Made by a program: the position numbers and the translations under genes
DNA from: Flaviaestuariibacter sp.
Lineage (GTDB): Bacteria; Bacteroidota; Bacteroidia; Chitinophagales; Chitinophagaceae
Length of the DNA: 64,000 nucleotides
NCBI GenBank assembly: GCA_025963645.1
Contig: JAOQAI010000013.1
Span: 186,001-250,000 of the forward strand
Direction: 5' to 3'
In this document: in pieces, positions 55,575-63,488 of the stretch
Numbering within the stretch: position 1 is the first letter of the stretch
Layout: the number at the start of each line of letters is the position of its first letter
The notes under the pieces: model-generated
The model's input: only the letters and a program-made list of their open reading frames with translations
Told to the model about the DNA's origin: nothing
The model's database searches: none

Positions 55575-56915
55575 ATGTCACGTATCATCATACTTCTGCT
55601 GCTCCTCACCGGCATCTCCTGCAAAAAATACCTCGATCTCCGTCCTGATAAAAAGCAGGTCGTTGCCCACAGTCTCAAAGACTACAGCGCCCTCCTTGAT
55701 GGTGCCCGCTTCATCAATATCGCCTACCCCGATGCCGGCGAAATTGCCTCTGACAATCTCTGGCTCACCGCCGTCGATTATGCGGCCCTTCCCGACCGCA
55801 CGGGCCAGAACCTTTACACTTGGGGCACCGATGTATTCAACGACAATGAAACCAACGACTGGACGATACCTTACCAGGCCGTCCTTTATGCCAATACGGT
55901 GCTGGAAGGATTGGGAGAGATAGTTCCCGACACTGCGTCCACGGGGGAGTGGAACCGGCTGAAAGGGGCGGCTCTCTTTTTCCGCGGCTTGGCTTATTAC
56001 AACCTGGCGCAGCAGTTCTGTGCGCCCTATAACAGCGCCACTGCAACAACGGATCAGGGCATCGTCCTGCGGCAGACAGCAGCTATTTCAGAAGTTTCGG
56101 TACGGGCTTCCGTAGCGGCTACTTATACGCAGATAGAAATGGACTTAACGGAAGCGGCTGCCTTGTTACCCGTAGCGCAGCTCTATAAAACCCGTCCTTC
56201 TAAAGCCGCTGCTTTCGCGGCATTGACCAGGATGGCACTCAGTCGCGAAAGCTATGTCGAGGCAAAGCGGTGGTGCGATAGTGCGCTCACTTACAACAAC
56301 AGGTTGCTGGACTATAATACCCTCAACCCTTCGGCAGCCAATCCGGTGCCCCGCTTTAATGAGGAAGTGTTGTTTCATGCTACGGGAGGCCGCGGCATGC
56401 TCGTACCGCCTGTGGGCAAGGTAGACTCCCTTCTGTACCGGTCTTATGCCGCCAACGACCTGCGTCGGTCTATCTTCTTTAAGGCAGCGGGCACAGGCGT
56501 AGGCTTTTATGGCAGCTACGATGCCAGCACCTATCTTTTTATGGGCCTGGCTACAGACGAAGTGTATATAACCAGGGCGGAGTGCTTGGCTCGTGGTGGC
56601 AATGTTTCCGCAGCTATGACCGACCTGAATGCGGTATTGATAAAGCGTTTCCGGGCAGGTACTTTCATTCCCTATACTGCCGCCAATGTACAGGAAGCAT
56701 TGGATAAGATTATTGCGGAGCGGCGCAAGGAATTGTTGTTTCGGGGCCTTCGCTGGACCGACCTCCGCCGGTTGAATAGGGATCCACGCTACCGGGTTAC
56801 GCTGAAGCGGGTGATAGGCAATCAGGTTTATACATTGGAGTGGAACAGCCCGCGCTATATTTTCCCTATCCCCGAGAATGTGATCAGGCGTTCCGGTATT
56901 CCGCAAAATCCTTAG
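55575..56915 (+). CDS. SusD/RagB-type nutrient-binding lipoprotein
   Basis: 446 aa from ATG at 55575. The leader ends in LLTGISC, a lipobox. A helical SusD fold follows, with YLDLRPDKKQ, LKGAALFFRGLAYYNLAQQF and ERRKELLFRGLRWTDLRR, the family's C-terminal hallmark. It works with the SusC protein as a lid. No polysaccharide hydrolase is adjacent. Confidence 0.92.
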   Translation: MSRIIILLLLLTGISCKKYLDLRPDKKQVVAHSLKDYSALLDGARFINIAYPDAGEIASDNLWLTAVDYAALPDRTGQNLYTWGTDVFNDNETNDWTIPYQAVLYANTVLEGLGEIVPDTASTGEWNRLKGAALFFRGLAYYNLAQQFCAPYNSATATTDQGIVLRQTAAISEVSVRASVAATYTQIEMDLTEAAALLPVAQLYKTRPSKAAAFAALTRMALSRESYVEAKRWCDSALTYNNRLLDYNTLNPSAANPVPRFNEEVLFHATGGRGMLVPPVGKVDSLLYRSYAANDLRRSIFFKAAGTGVGFYGSYDASTYLFMGLATDEVYITRAECLARGGNVSAAMTDLNAVLIKRFRAGTFIPYTAANVQEALDKIIAERRKELLFRGLRWTDLRRLNRDPRYRVTLKRVIGNQVYTLEWNSPRYIFPIPENVIRRSGIPQNP

Positions 56916-56932
56916 TGCAGTAAGAAAAAATA

Positions 56933-56962
56933 AAAGGCGAACGGGTGTTACCGTTCGCCTTT
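56933..56962 (+). terminator. Terminator after susD
   Basis: AAAGGCGAACGG pairs with CCGTTCGCCTTT (12 bp) around a six-base loop. Confidence 0.85.
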
Positions 56963-56982
56963 AAATCAGCCTTCAGATGATT

Positions 56983-57282
56983 TTATTGCCGTTTCTTGAT
57001 ATTGCCTGGCTCCACATCTTCAAGGGCTTCCAGTTGCGGTTGGGTGGGCTCATTCGGGTCGGGCAGCACAAAGGCGGCGCAACGTACTCCGGCACCGCCG
57101 CAGTTAGGTTCGCCACCTGTTGACAGTTGATAATACGCCGGGTCATTGATATGGCTGTCATCGGTTCCGTTATACATGAACCACTGTTCCTGCAAAGCGG
57201 GTTTGGCCGGACGGAAAGCGAAAAGGGAAATGCTCAGTACGGCAACCAATGCCAGGCTTAGCAGTAAAGAAAAACGTTTCAT
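56983..57282 (-). CDS. DUF6520-like small exported peptide
   Basis: 99 aa. A signal or anchor helix (FSLLLSLALVAVLSISLFAF), then an extended part with EQWFMYNGTDDSH and CGGAGVRCAAFVLP, two cysteines. The pattern W-x-Y-x-G ... CG...CA fits the DUF6520 family of Bacteroidota, recalled from memory. Function unknown. Convergent with the SusD gene. Confidence 0.6.
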   Translation of the reverse strand: MKRFSLLLSLALVAVLSISLFAFRPAKPALQEQWFMYNGTDDSHINDPAYYQLSTGGEPNCGGAGVRCAAFVLPDPNEPTQPQLEALEDVEPGNIKKRQ

Positions 57283-57299
57283 AAAATTGGATTGCTTTT

Positions 57300-57850
57300 A
57301 TAAGCGCAAAAAGCAAACGAAAAACTTTAAGGATAAATAATACGCCTACTCGTTTTTACAGGTTTTCGGCTACGCCTGTTTATTGCAATAAAAATTTGGT
57401 CATTTATTTTCACCTATCAACCTCCCTTCCTTTCAACAGTCGATATTTCTTCTTCCTTGTTCATCTGTTCAATTGCCTCTTCACTAAAACCTTGAATATT
57501 GAACATTGAGCATTGAATATTCTTTCCTGCTTCTCACTCGCAATAGACTATTCATTATTCACTCTCTTGTCATCCTGAGCTCCAACGAAGGACACTAAAA
57601 AAGGAGCGCGGCTCAGGCAATGCTGGCAGCGGCGAAGCAGCAGCCACCCGGCCGGCTCCCGTACCGTTAGTGTTTATGGTAGGCAAGGAAGCTTACCATA
57701 GCAAAAAGAAGTTTGAAATCAGGATTCATGATAGTAACATTTATCGCCGCTGCTACTATGGTTTTAAATAACAGTATAAAGTTCAGCCGGTAAATAGCCC
57801 TCGCCAAATGGAAAGGATATGCCAGGCGGCCAAAATGGTATGCTGCTTGG
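57300..57850. repeat. Gene-free stretch with dispersed repeats
   Basis: No gene. It holds the GAATATTGAACATTGAGCAT palindrome-like repeat near 57493-57525, and CTCTTGTCATCCTGAGC with TCCAACGAAGGAC at 57563-57593. It also has an inverted repeat around 57674-57699 (TATGGTA...TACCATA). These are intergenic elements, not coding. Confidence 0.55.
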
Positions 57851-58201
57851 CTAAAATTCGAAACTGCTTTTGCGTACTTGTCCGGCCGTACGCCCCCAGT
57901 AAAGCTTAAAAGCCAGCATAAAGTTTTTAGTGTACCGGAAGCCTACCGCAAAAGAAATTTCCTTAATGGGTTGGTCCGTGTGCCGCAGCAGGAAAAGCGC
58001 CATCGACATACGGCAGGCGGCTATAAACCGCATGGGTCGCTGGTCCAGAAAATGGATGCAGCCTTCGTTAAGTTTATGGGCATTCATGCCGCTGCGCCGG
58101 CAAAGGTCCGTCATCGTAAAAGAGGTGTGGAGATGGTGCTCGATATGGTGCGCTAATAGCTCTATCTGCTTCTTTTCTGGTGTGGTAAAACGGTAACGCA
58201 T
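57851..58201 (-). CDS. Stand-alone AraC-type DNA-binding domain
   Basis: 116 aa from ATG at 58201 (MRYRFTTPEKK). It is only the AraC DNA-binding half: FTMTDLCRRSGMNAHKLNEG then ISFAVGFRYTKNFMLAFK. There is no ligand domain. Flanked by two related repeats (57563 and 58293), so it may have come in with them or be a remnant. The longer frame (58261) would add 20 residues with no clear motif. Confidence 0.75.
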   Translation of the reverse strand: MRYRFTTPEKKQIELLAHHIEHHLHTSFTMTDLCRRSGMNAHKLNEGCIHFLDQRPMRFIAACRMSMALFLLRHTDQPIKEISFAVGFRYTKNFMLAFKLYWGRTAGQVRKSSFEF

Positions 58202-58292
58202 AAAACCGGTTAAAAGGTTTAAATAATGCGCCGCTGCAATAAAGAAGGATAAGGCGGGCACCCGGGCCCACGCTTATCTGGTGTCTTGCATT

Positions 58293-58323
58293 TCTCTTGT
58301 CATCCTAAGCTCCGGTGAAGGAT
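58293..58323. repeat. Second copy of the CTCTTGTCATCCT repeat
   Basis: CTCTTGTCATCCTAAGC with TCCGGTGAAGGA, about 30 bp, differs from the copy at 57563 at a few positions. The two copies are direct and flank the AraC gene at 57851. Confidence 0.6.
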
Positions 58324-58354
58324 CTCTAGTCCCATTAAACCCCAAACCATATCC

Positions 58355-59008
58355 TCATATCCGGTAAAAGCCATTCTTAATGGCATAGATCACGATGCCC
58401 GCCACGTTCTTCGAGCCCGTTTTATCCATGATCCGGTCGCGGTATTTTTCCACGGTCCGGTGCGTAAGGCTCGTCAGGTCGGCTATCTGCTTGCTCGCAT
58501 GTTGGTCGCAGATAAGCCGTATGATCTCGATCTCTTTCTCACTGAACAGCGGAACGGTCGGGTACAGAAGTGGGCTGCGGCTCTCCGCGATCAGTTTCGA
58601 CAGCCGCAGGCTGGTTTGGTTGCAGAAATAATTATAGCCGTCATACACGCTCCGCACTGCTTTCAGCAATTCCGTTTTCGAGGTGCTTTTCAACAGGTAG
58701 CCGCTGGCGCCTGCCTCCAGCATATCCACGATCAGTTGTTCCTCGTTGAACATGGTGAGCGCGATCACTTTCACATCCGGGGCCCGCTCCCGCAAGGCCT
58801 TCGTAGCGGTTATGCCGTCCATTTGCGGCATTTGAATATCGGTGATCACCACATCCGGCCGGCAGCCTGCCACGCGTTGCAGCAGCTGTTCTCCGTTAGC
58901 CGCTTCCCCTACGATGCGCACTTCCTCTTCCTGCCCGAGCAGCAAGTGCAGCCCTTCCAGGAAGAGCGGGTAATCATCGGCAATAACGAGGCGCAGGGGT
59001 TGTATCAT
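58355..59008 (-). CDS. LuxR/NarL-type response regulator, signalling cassette 2
   Basis: 217 aa. Receiver with IADDYPLFLEG, the phospho-acceptor in DVVITDIQMPQMDG and lysine in YLLKSTS. LuxR helix-turn-helix SEKEIEIIRLIC and THRTVEKYRDRIM. It ends KNVAGIVIYAIKNGFYRI, matching the regulator of cassette 1. The ATG overlaps the kinase stop by 4 bp. Confidence 0.9.
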   Translation of the reverse strand: MIQPLRLVIADDYPLFLEGLHLLLGQEEEVRIVGEAANGEQLLQRVAGCRPDVVITDIQMPQMDGITATKALRERAPDVKVIALTMFNEEQLIVDMLEAGASGYLLKSTSKTELLKAVRSVYDGYNYFCNQTSLRLSKLIAESRSPLLYPTVPLFSEKEIEIIRLICDQHASKQIADLTSLTHRTVEKYRDRIMDKTGSKNVAGIVIYAIKNGFYRI

Positions 59009-59745
59009 AAGGACAGGGGTATTTCAAAAAAATAATCGGTGCCCGCAGGCGTAGTGGTGCATTGCAGCTGCCCGCCGGCGATCTCCGCACGGTTATGCAG
59101 GCTGGCCAGACCGATGCCTTTGTCCGTTGCGGCGGTAGCAAAGCCGCACCCATCGTCTTTGCAAGAAATGTAAAGATGTCGTCCTTGTGCTTTTAAATGA
59201 AGATCGATTATGCGGGCGCCGGAGTGTTTTACCGCGTTATGCACGGTCTCCTGCACCAGGCGGTACACCAGCAGGCGCTGGTCTTTCGACAAGGGCTGGT
59301 TCACAGTATAGGTCAGTCGGAACTGGATCGGTGAAACGGCCTGGTATTGGTCAATGAACTCCTCCAGCGCGGTTTGCAGTCCCTTTGTCACAAGGGCCTT
59401 TGGTGTCAGGTTGCGGGCAATGCCACCCAGCCGTTCTATCACGGTGAGTATATTGTTTTCAGCCTTTTGCAGGTAATCGTGTTCTCCGGCCGGTTGCTGC
59501 GCTGCTTTACTGATCTGGATGCGCGTCACCGATAGCAGGGGCCCCAGTTCATCGTGCAGGTCATGTGCAATACGGGTGCGTTCCTTTTCCAGCAGCCCGA
59601 TCTCTTGGATCAGCAGGCTTCGCTTCCGGGCAAAATGTTGCCGTTGGATGCGCACCACCGAAATGGCAAAATAAGTGATCACGGCACCAAGCACTAGGCA
59701 GGTGATCAGGACTGCATGATATATCGTGGTTTCATAGGGATCCAT
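59005..59745 (-). CDS. Sensor histidine kinase, HisKA_3 type, signalling cassette 2
   Basis: 246 aa. One membrane helix (HAVLITCLVLGAVITYFAIS), RTRIAHDLHDELGPLLS with the phospho-acceptor histidine, then NAVKHSGARII, CKDDGCGFA and GIGLASLHNRAEI. Same architecture as the kinase of cassette 1, with no extracytoplasmic sensor; the two share the unusual N-terminal layout. Confidence 0.9.
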   Translation of the reverse strand: MDPYETTIYHAVLITCLVLGAVITYFAISVVRIQRQHFARKRSLLIQEIGLLEKERTRIAHDLHDELGPLLSVTRIQISKAAQQPAGEHDYLQKAENNILTVIERLGGIARNLTPKALVTKGLQTALEEFIDQYQAVSPIQFRLTYTVNQPLSKDQRLLVYRLVQETVHNAVKHSGARIIDLHLKAQGRHLYISCKDDGCGFATAATDKGIGLASLHNRAEIAGGQLQCTTTPAGTDYFFEIPLSL

Positions 59746-60359
59746 AAAAAAGCCAGTGCATAAATCAGGTTAGTGAACAAATTGATATAAGAAAGGATCT
59801 GGTAAATACCCACCCTGAAAGATTGACTTTGCGTGAGCCCGAATAGCCAGAAAGTTTCCACCAGAACCGCATAGATAAAGTAAATAATCAACCCCATGCA
59901 AATAAGAAAACGGGAATTCCGTAGCAGGCTTCTCGATTCCCGGAAAATAGTTCGGTTGATGAGGGTAATGCTCATAAGCACGATAAGAAAAGAATAGCCG
60001 ATTATAAAATACGAAAAGAAACGCAGCAGGCTTTGCTGCAGGGCCAGTTCGCAAAGCCACACGGTTACCATTAGGCATTGCAGCCTGTGATAGCCTTGGG
60101 GGTGCTTTTCGAAAAGCTGCCAGCGGCTGAATTGCCAGTTGATTAATAGAGCCTCAAAGAGCGAGAAAAGGTTATAGCTGGCGGCATTCGAATACCCCGC
60201 TTTCAGTAGCAGTATGCTGAGGATTTCATGCAGGAAGCCCAGCGTCACCAGCAGGAGAAAAGGAAAGAAGGCTGGATCCGACTTTTTATATCGGACCCAG
60301 CCTATCAGGGCGCTAAAGCCTACCGAAAGGCTGAACAGGGCATTGACAAAAAAACTCAT
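59706..60359 (-). CDS. Polytopic membrane protein of the signalling cassette, copy 2
   Basis: 217 aa from ATG at 60359 (MSFFVNALFSLSVG); the longer frame to 60416 overlaps the preceding gene and is not needed. Six to seven helices, homologous to the protein at 36607-37257. Its end overlaps the kinase gene by 40 bp, as in cassette 1. Likely the input module for the kinase. Confidence 0.75.
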   Translation of the reverse strand: MSFFVNALFSLSVGFSALIGWVRYKKSDPAFFPFLLLVTLGFLHEILSILLLKAGYSNAASYNLFSLFEALLINWQFSRWQLFEKHPQGYHRLQCLMVTVWLCELALQQSLLRFFSYFIIGYSFLIVLMSITLINRTIFRESRSLLRNSRFLICMGLIIYFIYAVLVETFWLFGLTQSQSFRVGIYQILSYINLFTNLIYALAFLWIPMKPRYIMQS

Positions 60360-60373
60360 AAAAAAGGTGGCGC

Positions 60374-60742
60374 TTAAATATTTAGGGGCGACTCCGGCGG
60401 GCAAATGTCGGGACATCGGTTACCCTTCTCGATAATTTCTTCCACGGGTTCTGCCGCCGAAGAAAGGCCGGAAGTGTTGGCGGTGGTCAGCATGTCCTCT
60501 CCGGCTTCATTCGTGCCTACAATGATAGCATGAATTTTTAGTGCTTCGTCCATGCCGTAATAGATCCGTAGCCCGGTGCATCCCGGCTTCGATAAAAGCG
60601 TGTCAAAGGGAGCACGGTCAAAACTTTCACACAGCGGTAAGATCCCGTCACCTTCAAATTCGGGTTTTAAAATGGTTTGGTAGGATGTGCGGTACTGTCC
60701 GGTCATCTGTTCCGCCAGGGCAAGAGAAATAAAATGGTTCAT
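60374..60742 (-). CDS. Conserved small protein heading signalling cassette 2
   Basis: 122 aa, homologue of the gene at 37297-37650. Shared motifs: NHFI-x-LA, CESFDRAPFDT, GLRIYYGMD, IHAIIVG and the C-terminal RCPDICPP followed by S-x-LN. No family recognised. First gene of the minus-strand operon. Confidence 0.65.
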   Translation of the reverse strand: MNHFISLALAEQMTGQYRTSYQTILKPEFEGDGILPLCESFDRAPFDTLLSKPGCTGLRIYYGMDEALKIHAIIVGTNEAGEDMLTTANTSGLSSAAEPVEEIIEKGNRCPDICPPESPLNI

Positions 60743-60799
60743 TAGTAAATTCTTTTAGAACGGTGAAAGTGCTGTTTCAATCCTTACCGGAAAACCATG

Positions 60800-60831
60800 T
60801 TTCCACGACATCATGCATGTATTTCCACGAC
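60800..60831. promoter_or_regulatory. Direct repeats TTTCCACGAC, 22 bp apart, upstream of cassette 2
   Basis: TTTCCACGAC occurs at 60800-60809 and 60822-60831, same strand, starts 22 bp apart, within 60-90 bp of the cassette 2 start. This matches the 22-bp spacing of the CCGTGC pairs. Likely regulator binding sites. Confidence 0.5.
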
Positions 60832-60970
60832 TATGACATAGAAGCTGCCTGCTCTCCCCTTCTAATAGGAGGAGCAGTTCTGTAAATACATGGTATTGAT
60901 CGGGTTTTTACACTTGCAAGGCTTAAAAGGGATTTTAAATTTTGTAGTACTGGCTGTTTAAACAAAGTGT

Positions 60971-61171
60971 ATGGCTACCATCCCTAACCGTATTGTTGTT
61001 TACGCAAAAGACATAATGAACATTACGGGCCGCCGCGAACGCGCCGCCCGTAAACTGCTCGCCCAGATACGCAAAAGAGCGAAAAAGAAGAAGGGCAGCT
61101 TCGTCTCTGTCGAAGAGTTCTGTAACTACACGGGTCTCCGCCCCGAGCACGTTTCCGTCTTCCTCGTCTGA
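60971..61171 (+). CDS. Small basic protein, possible DNA-binding
   Basis: 66 aa, MATIPNRIVVYAKDIMNITG. It is rich in Arg and Lys (GRRERAARKLLAQIRKRAKK), then a short helical domain (VSVEEFCNYTGLRPEHV). No family is certain; a nucleic-acid-binding role is inferred from charge. Divergent from cassette 2. Confidence 0.5.
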   Translation: MATIPNRIVVYAKDIMNITGRRERAARKLLAQIRKRAKKKKGSFVSVEEFCNYTGLRPEHVSVFLV

Positions 61172-61400
61172 AGTACGGCCTAGGCGGCAACCAAAATAAA
61201 CAATACAGCTAAAAATAAAATACGATCTGCATTCCCGAATTCAGCGGTTTGATGAAGCCGCTTTTCTTTAATATCTGGAGCTTTGCCCGAGACCCATGTT
61301 CGAGATCATCCTGCCTAAATATTTTGCAGGGGAAGAAAAAAGAGTTGTTATGAACGCATTCATACGCAAACTGCGCTCCCGTAAATTTACGATCCAGGTA
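61172..61400. other. Intergenic stretch before the VKOR operon
   Basis: 229 bp with no convincing gene; several short frames have no family. The VKOR control region follows. Confidence 0.4.
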
Positions 61401-61436
61401 CCGTGCCGCCACGGTCAAAATACCGTACCGGCACCC
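61401..61436. promoter_or_regulatory. Tandem CCGTGC palindromes upstream of the VKOR gene
   Basis: CCGTGCCGCCACGG (61401-61414) and CCGTACCGGCACCC (61423-61436), starts 22 bp apart. The second is followed by TTTTTATTTCG; CAGCTTTG at 61460-61467 could be a -7 box (one mismatch), and the ATG is at 61510. A weaker relative, CCGTACGGGTACCA (63165-63178), lies before the peptide gene. Confidence 0.6.
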
Positions 61437-61509
61437 TTTTTATTTCGTATTTATCTCCTCAGCTTTGGAGGATTACCACGATTATTCCAACCGTTCCAAA
61501 GCTTGCCTT

Positions 61510-63129
61510 ATGTTTTTCCAGAATTGGCTAGAAAAAAAATCATCAAGTAACGCCGCACAGGTAACCCTTCAATTGCTCAGGAATATTAAAGTGCCGGTTA
61601 CAGCCACAGAGGTTATAGACAAGCTGGAACATCATCCCGATTTCCCAAGTCTCTACAGTATTAGCGATAGCCTAAAAGGCTGGAAAGTAGACAATCTCGC
61701 TTTGCAGGTAGAACCCGAAAAATTGGATCACCTTCCGGTGCCTTTTATCACCCATCGAAAGAAAAAAAACGATTTCGTACTGGTTCGTTCTGTTAATGGA
61801 GCAGTTGAATATGTAAACAGCAAGGGTAAGCTGGCAAAAGCTTCACGAAGTGATTTCGAGGCGAACTGGGGTGGTGTAGTGCTACTGGCAGAAGGTAGCA
61901 GGAACTCGGGTCAGTTGGACTATACCAGATCTCGCCGGAAGGAATGGGTTTCCGTCTTACGCATACCATTGTTAGTTGGTATAGGTATAGGCGGCGTACT
62001 GGCATTTGCCCTGGTCACCGGAATACTCTGGCCTACTCTTTTTCTCGCATTGAGTTTGGCGGGTACTGTCATTGCAGGTTTGCTATTATGGTTTGAAGTT
62101 GATAAGTCAAATCCCTTTTTACAGCAGGTTTGTTCCGGGGGCGCCAACACCAATTGTTCAGCGGTGCTGGCTTCAAAAGGCGCCAAACTTTTTAGCTGGC
62201 TAAGCTGGAGTGAAGTTGGGTTCTTTTATTTCACGGGAAGCTTCATAATGCTCCTAGTAAGTTTGGGAAATGGGCTTGTGCCTGCCTTTGAATTACTCTC
62301 GTTACTAAGCCTTTTGGCTACGCCCTACATACTATTTTCAATAAGTTACCAGGCTAAAGTGGCTAAGCAATGGTGCCCTCTATGTTTGGGGGTTCAGGCA
62401 GTCCTGCTGATGCAGGCAGTGGTGGGGTTTTCCAACCTTCGGGAGGCAGGTTGGAAAAGGTCTTTTATATCATCGCTATCGGGCGTAGAGCTTACCCTTA
62501 TGCTATTTTCTTTTGCCCTGCCGGTAATTTTCTGGATGATGGCAAAAGCACCTTTCAAGGCTGTTCAGGCAGAGCAGAAAACAGGCAAGGAACTGAGGCG
62601 GCTGAAATACAACAAAGAAATTTTTGAGGCGTTGTTGGCAAAGCAAAAAAGGGTCACTGTTTCACCGGATGGATTGGGTATCATACTCGGCAACCCTCAG
62701 GCAGCTACTACGATCATTAAAGTTTGCAATCCCTACTGTGGTCCATGTGCCAAAGCACATGAAGTGCTTGAAGAGTTGCTAAGGGAGCGCGACAATATTA
62801 AACTTCAAATAATATTTTCAGCAACCACTGGTGCCAATGACAGGAAGGCTCTTCCTGTAAAACATTTTATGGGACTTGATGCGGGCGGTTCCGGTAAACT
62901 CATTCAAAAAGCATTGCATGAATGGTACATTTCCACGGATAAAAACTATGAGACGTTTGCATCTCAGTATCCGCTTACTCAAGATATTCTTGCCGCTCAG
63001 GAAGCAGGTCTGGTGGCTATGGGGGAATGGTATCTTGAAAATGAAATAAATTTTACACCCACAATATTTGTAAATAACTATCAGCTTCCGGATATCTATT
63101 CCGTAAAGGATTTGAAGTATTTGCTATAA
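61510..63129 (+). CDS. C39-like/VKOR/thioredoxin fusion protein
   Basis: 539 aa from ATG at 61510. Residues 1-130 resemble a C39 peptidase domain (VIDKLEHHPDFPSLYSISD), but I see no catalytic cysteine. Four to five helices follow, of the vitamin K epoxide reductase (VKOR) type, with Cys208, Cys216 and the active-site CPLC (289-292). The C-terminal thioredoxin domain has CNPYCGPC (active CGPC at 410-413). A fusion of this kind should make disulfide bonds in the periplasm, re-oxidised through quinone. The next gene encodes a cysteine-rich peptide, a logical substrate. Confidence 0.85.
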   Translation: MFFQNWLEKKSSSNAAQVTLQLLRNIKVPVTATEVIDKLEHHPDFPSLYSISDSLKGWKVDNLALQVEPEKLDHLPVPFITHRKKKNDFVLVRSVNGAVEYVNSKGKLAKASRSDFEANWGGVVLLAEGSRNSGQLDYTRSRRKEWVSVLRIPLLVGIGIGGVLAFALVTGILWPTLFLALSLAGTVIAGLLLWFEVDKSNPFLQQVCSGGANTNCSAVLASKGAKLFSWLSWSEVGFFYFTGSFIMLLVSLGNGLVPAFELLSLLSLLATPYILFSISYQAKVAKQWCPLCLGVQAVLLMQAVVGFSNLREAGWKRSFISSLSGVELTLMLFSFALPVIFWMMAKAPFKAVQAEQKTGKELRRLKYNKEIFEALLAKQKRVTVSPDGLGIILGNPQAATTIIKVCNPYCGPCAKAHEVLEELLRERDNIKLQIIFSATTGANDRKALPVKHFMGLDAGGSGKLIQKALHEWYISTDKNYETFASQYPLTQDILAAQEAGLVAMGEWYLENEINFTPTIFVNNYQLPDIYSVKDLKYLL

Positions 63130-63215
63130 CCGCTTTGTGTGCACAACAAAACCGTAGCCGAGTTCCGTACGGGTACCAAACCGGAACCATAATTTAAAGT
63201 ATAAAAACGAGTCTG

Positions 63216-63440
63216 ATGAAAAAATTTCAAAGTTTAGGAAGAAGCCTGAGTGGATCAGAAATGCGAATGATCCTTGGTGGCGATGAGCCGGTTTCCATCA
63301 TTGGCGAAGGCGACAGCACTTGTAACGCCTATTGCGGAAGTGGTTCAGGTGTTACATGCAGCGGGCGTTGCGTTACTTGTGGCGATGCAGGCAATGCTTC
63401 TAACCCCAATGTTAGAGGGGGCGATAAAATCTGTTCTTAA
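63216..63440 (+). CDS. Cysteine-rich peptide precursor with a double-glycine leader
   Basis: 74 aa. A leader, MKKFQSLGRSLSGSEMRMIL-GG, ends in GG at residues 21-22, like the leaders of bacteriocin and RiPP precursors exported by C39-containing transporters. The core of 52 residues has six cysteines (36, 40, 48, 52, 55, 73), many Gly and Ser. Three disulfides are possible. It sits just after a VKOR-thioredoxin gene and before a hairpin. Function is unknown; an antimicrobial or signalling peptide is inferred. Confidence 0.7.
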   Translation: MKKFQSLGRSLSGSEMRMILGGDEPVSIIGEGDSTCNAYCGSGSGVTCSGRCVTCGDAGNASNPNVRGGDKICS

Positions 63441-63447
63441 TCAGTAT

Positions 63448-63473
63448 ATAACCGGGGGCATCTCCCCGGTTAT
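63448..63473 (+). terminator. Hairpin after the peptide gene
   Basis: ATAACCGGGG (63448-63457) and CCCCGGTTAT (63464-63473) form a 10-bp stem with a six-base loop, followed by TTCTATATTTC. A weak terminator or attenuator that would keep the peptide mRNA more abundant than the downstream gene. Confidence 0.6.
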
Positions 63474-63488
63474 TTCTATATTTCAGGT

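Noticed and set aside
57727-57789. A 20-codon frame in the gap before the AraC domain gene
   Set aside because: Too short and without any context to support it.
61296-61550. An 84-codon frame before the VKOR gene
   Set aside because: It runs through the tandem palindromes and overlaps the start of the VKOR protein; the ATG at 61510 explains the locus.
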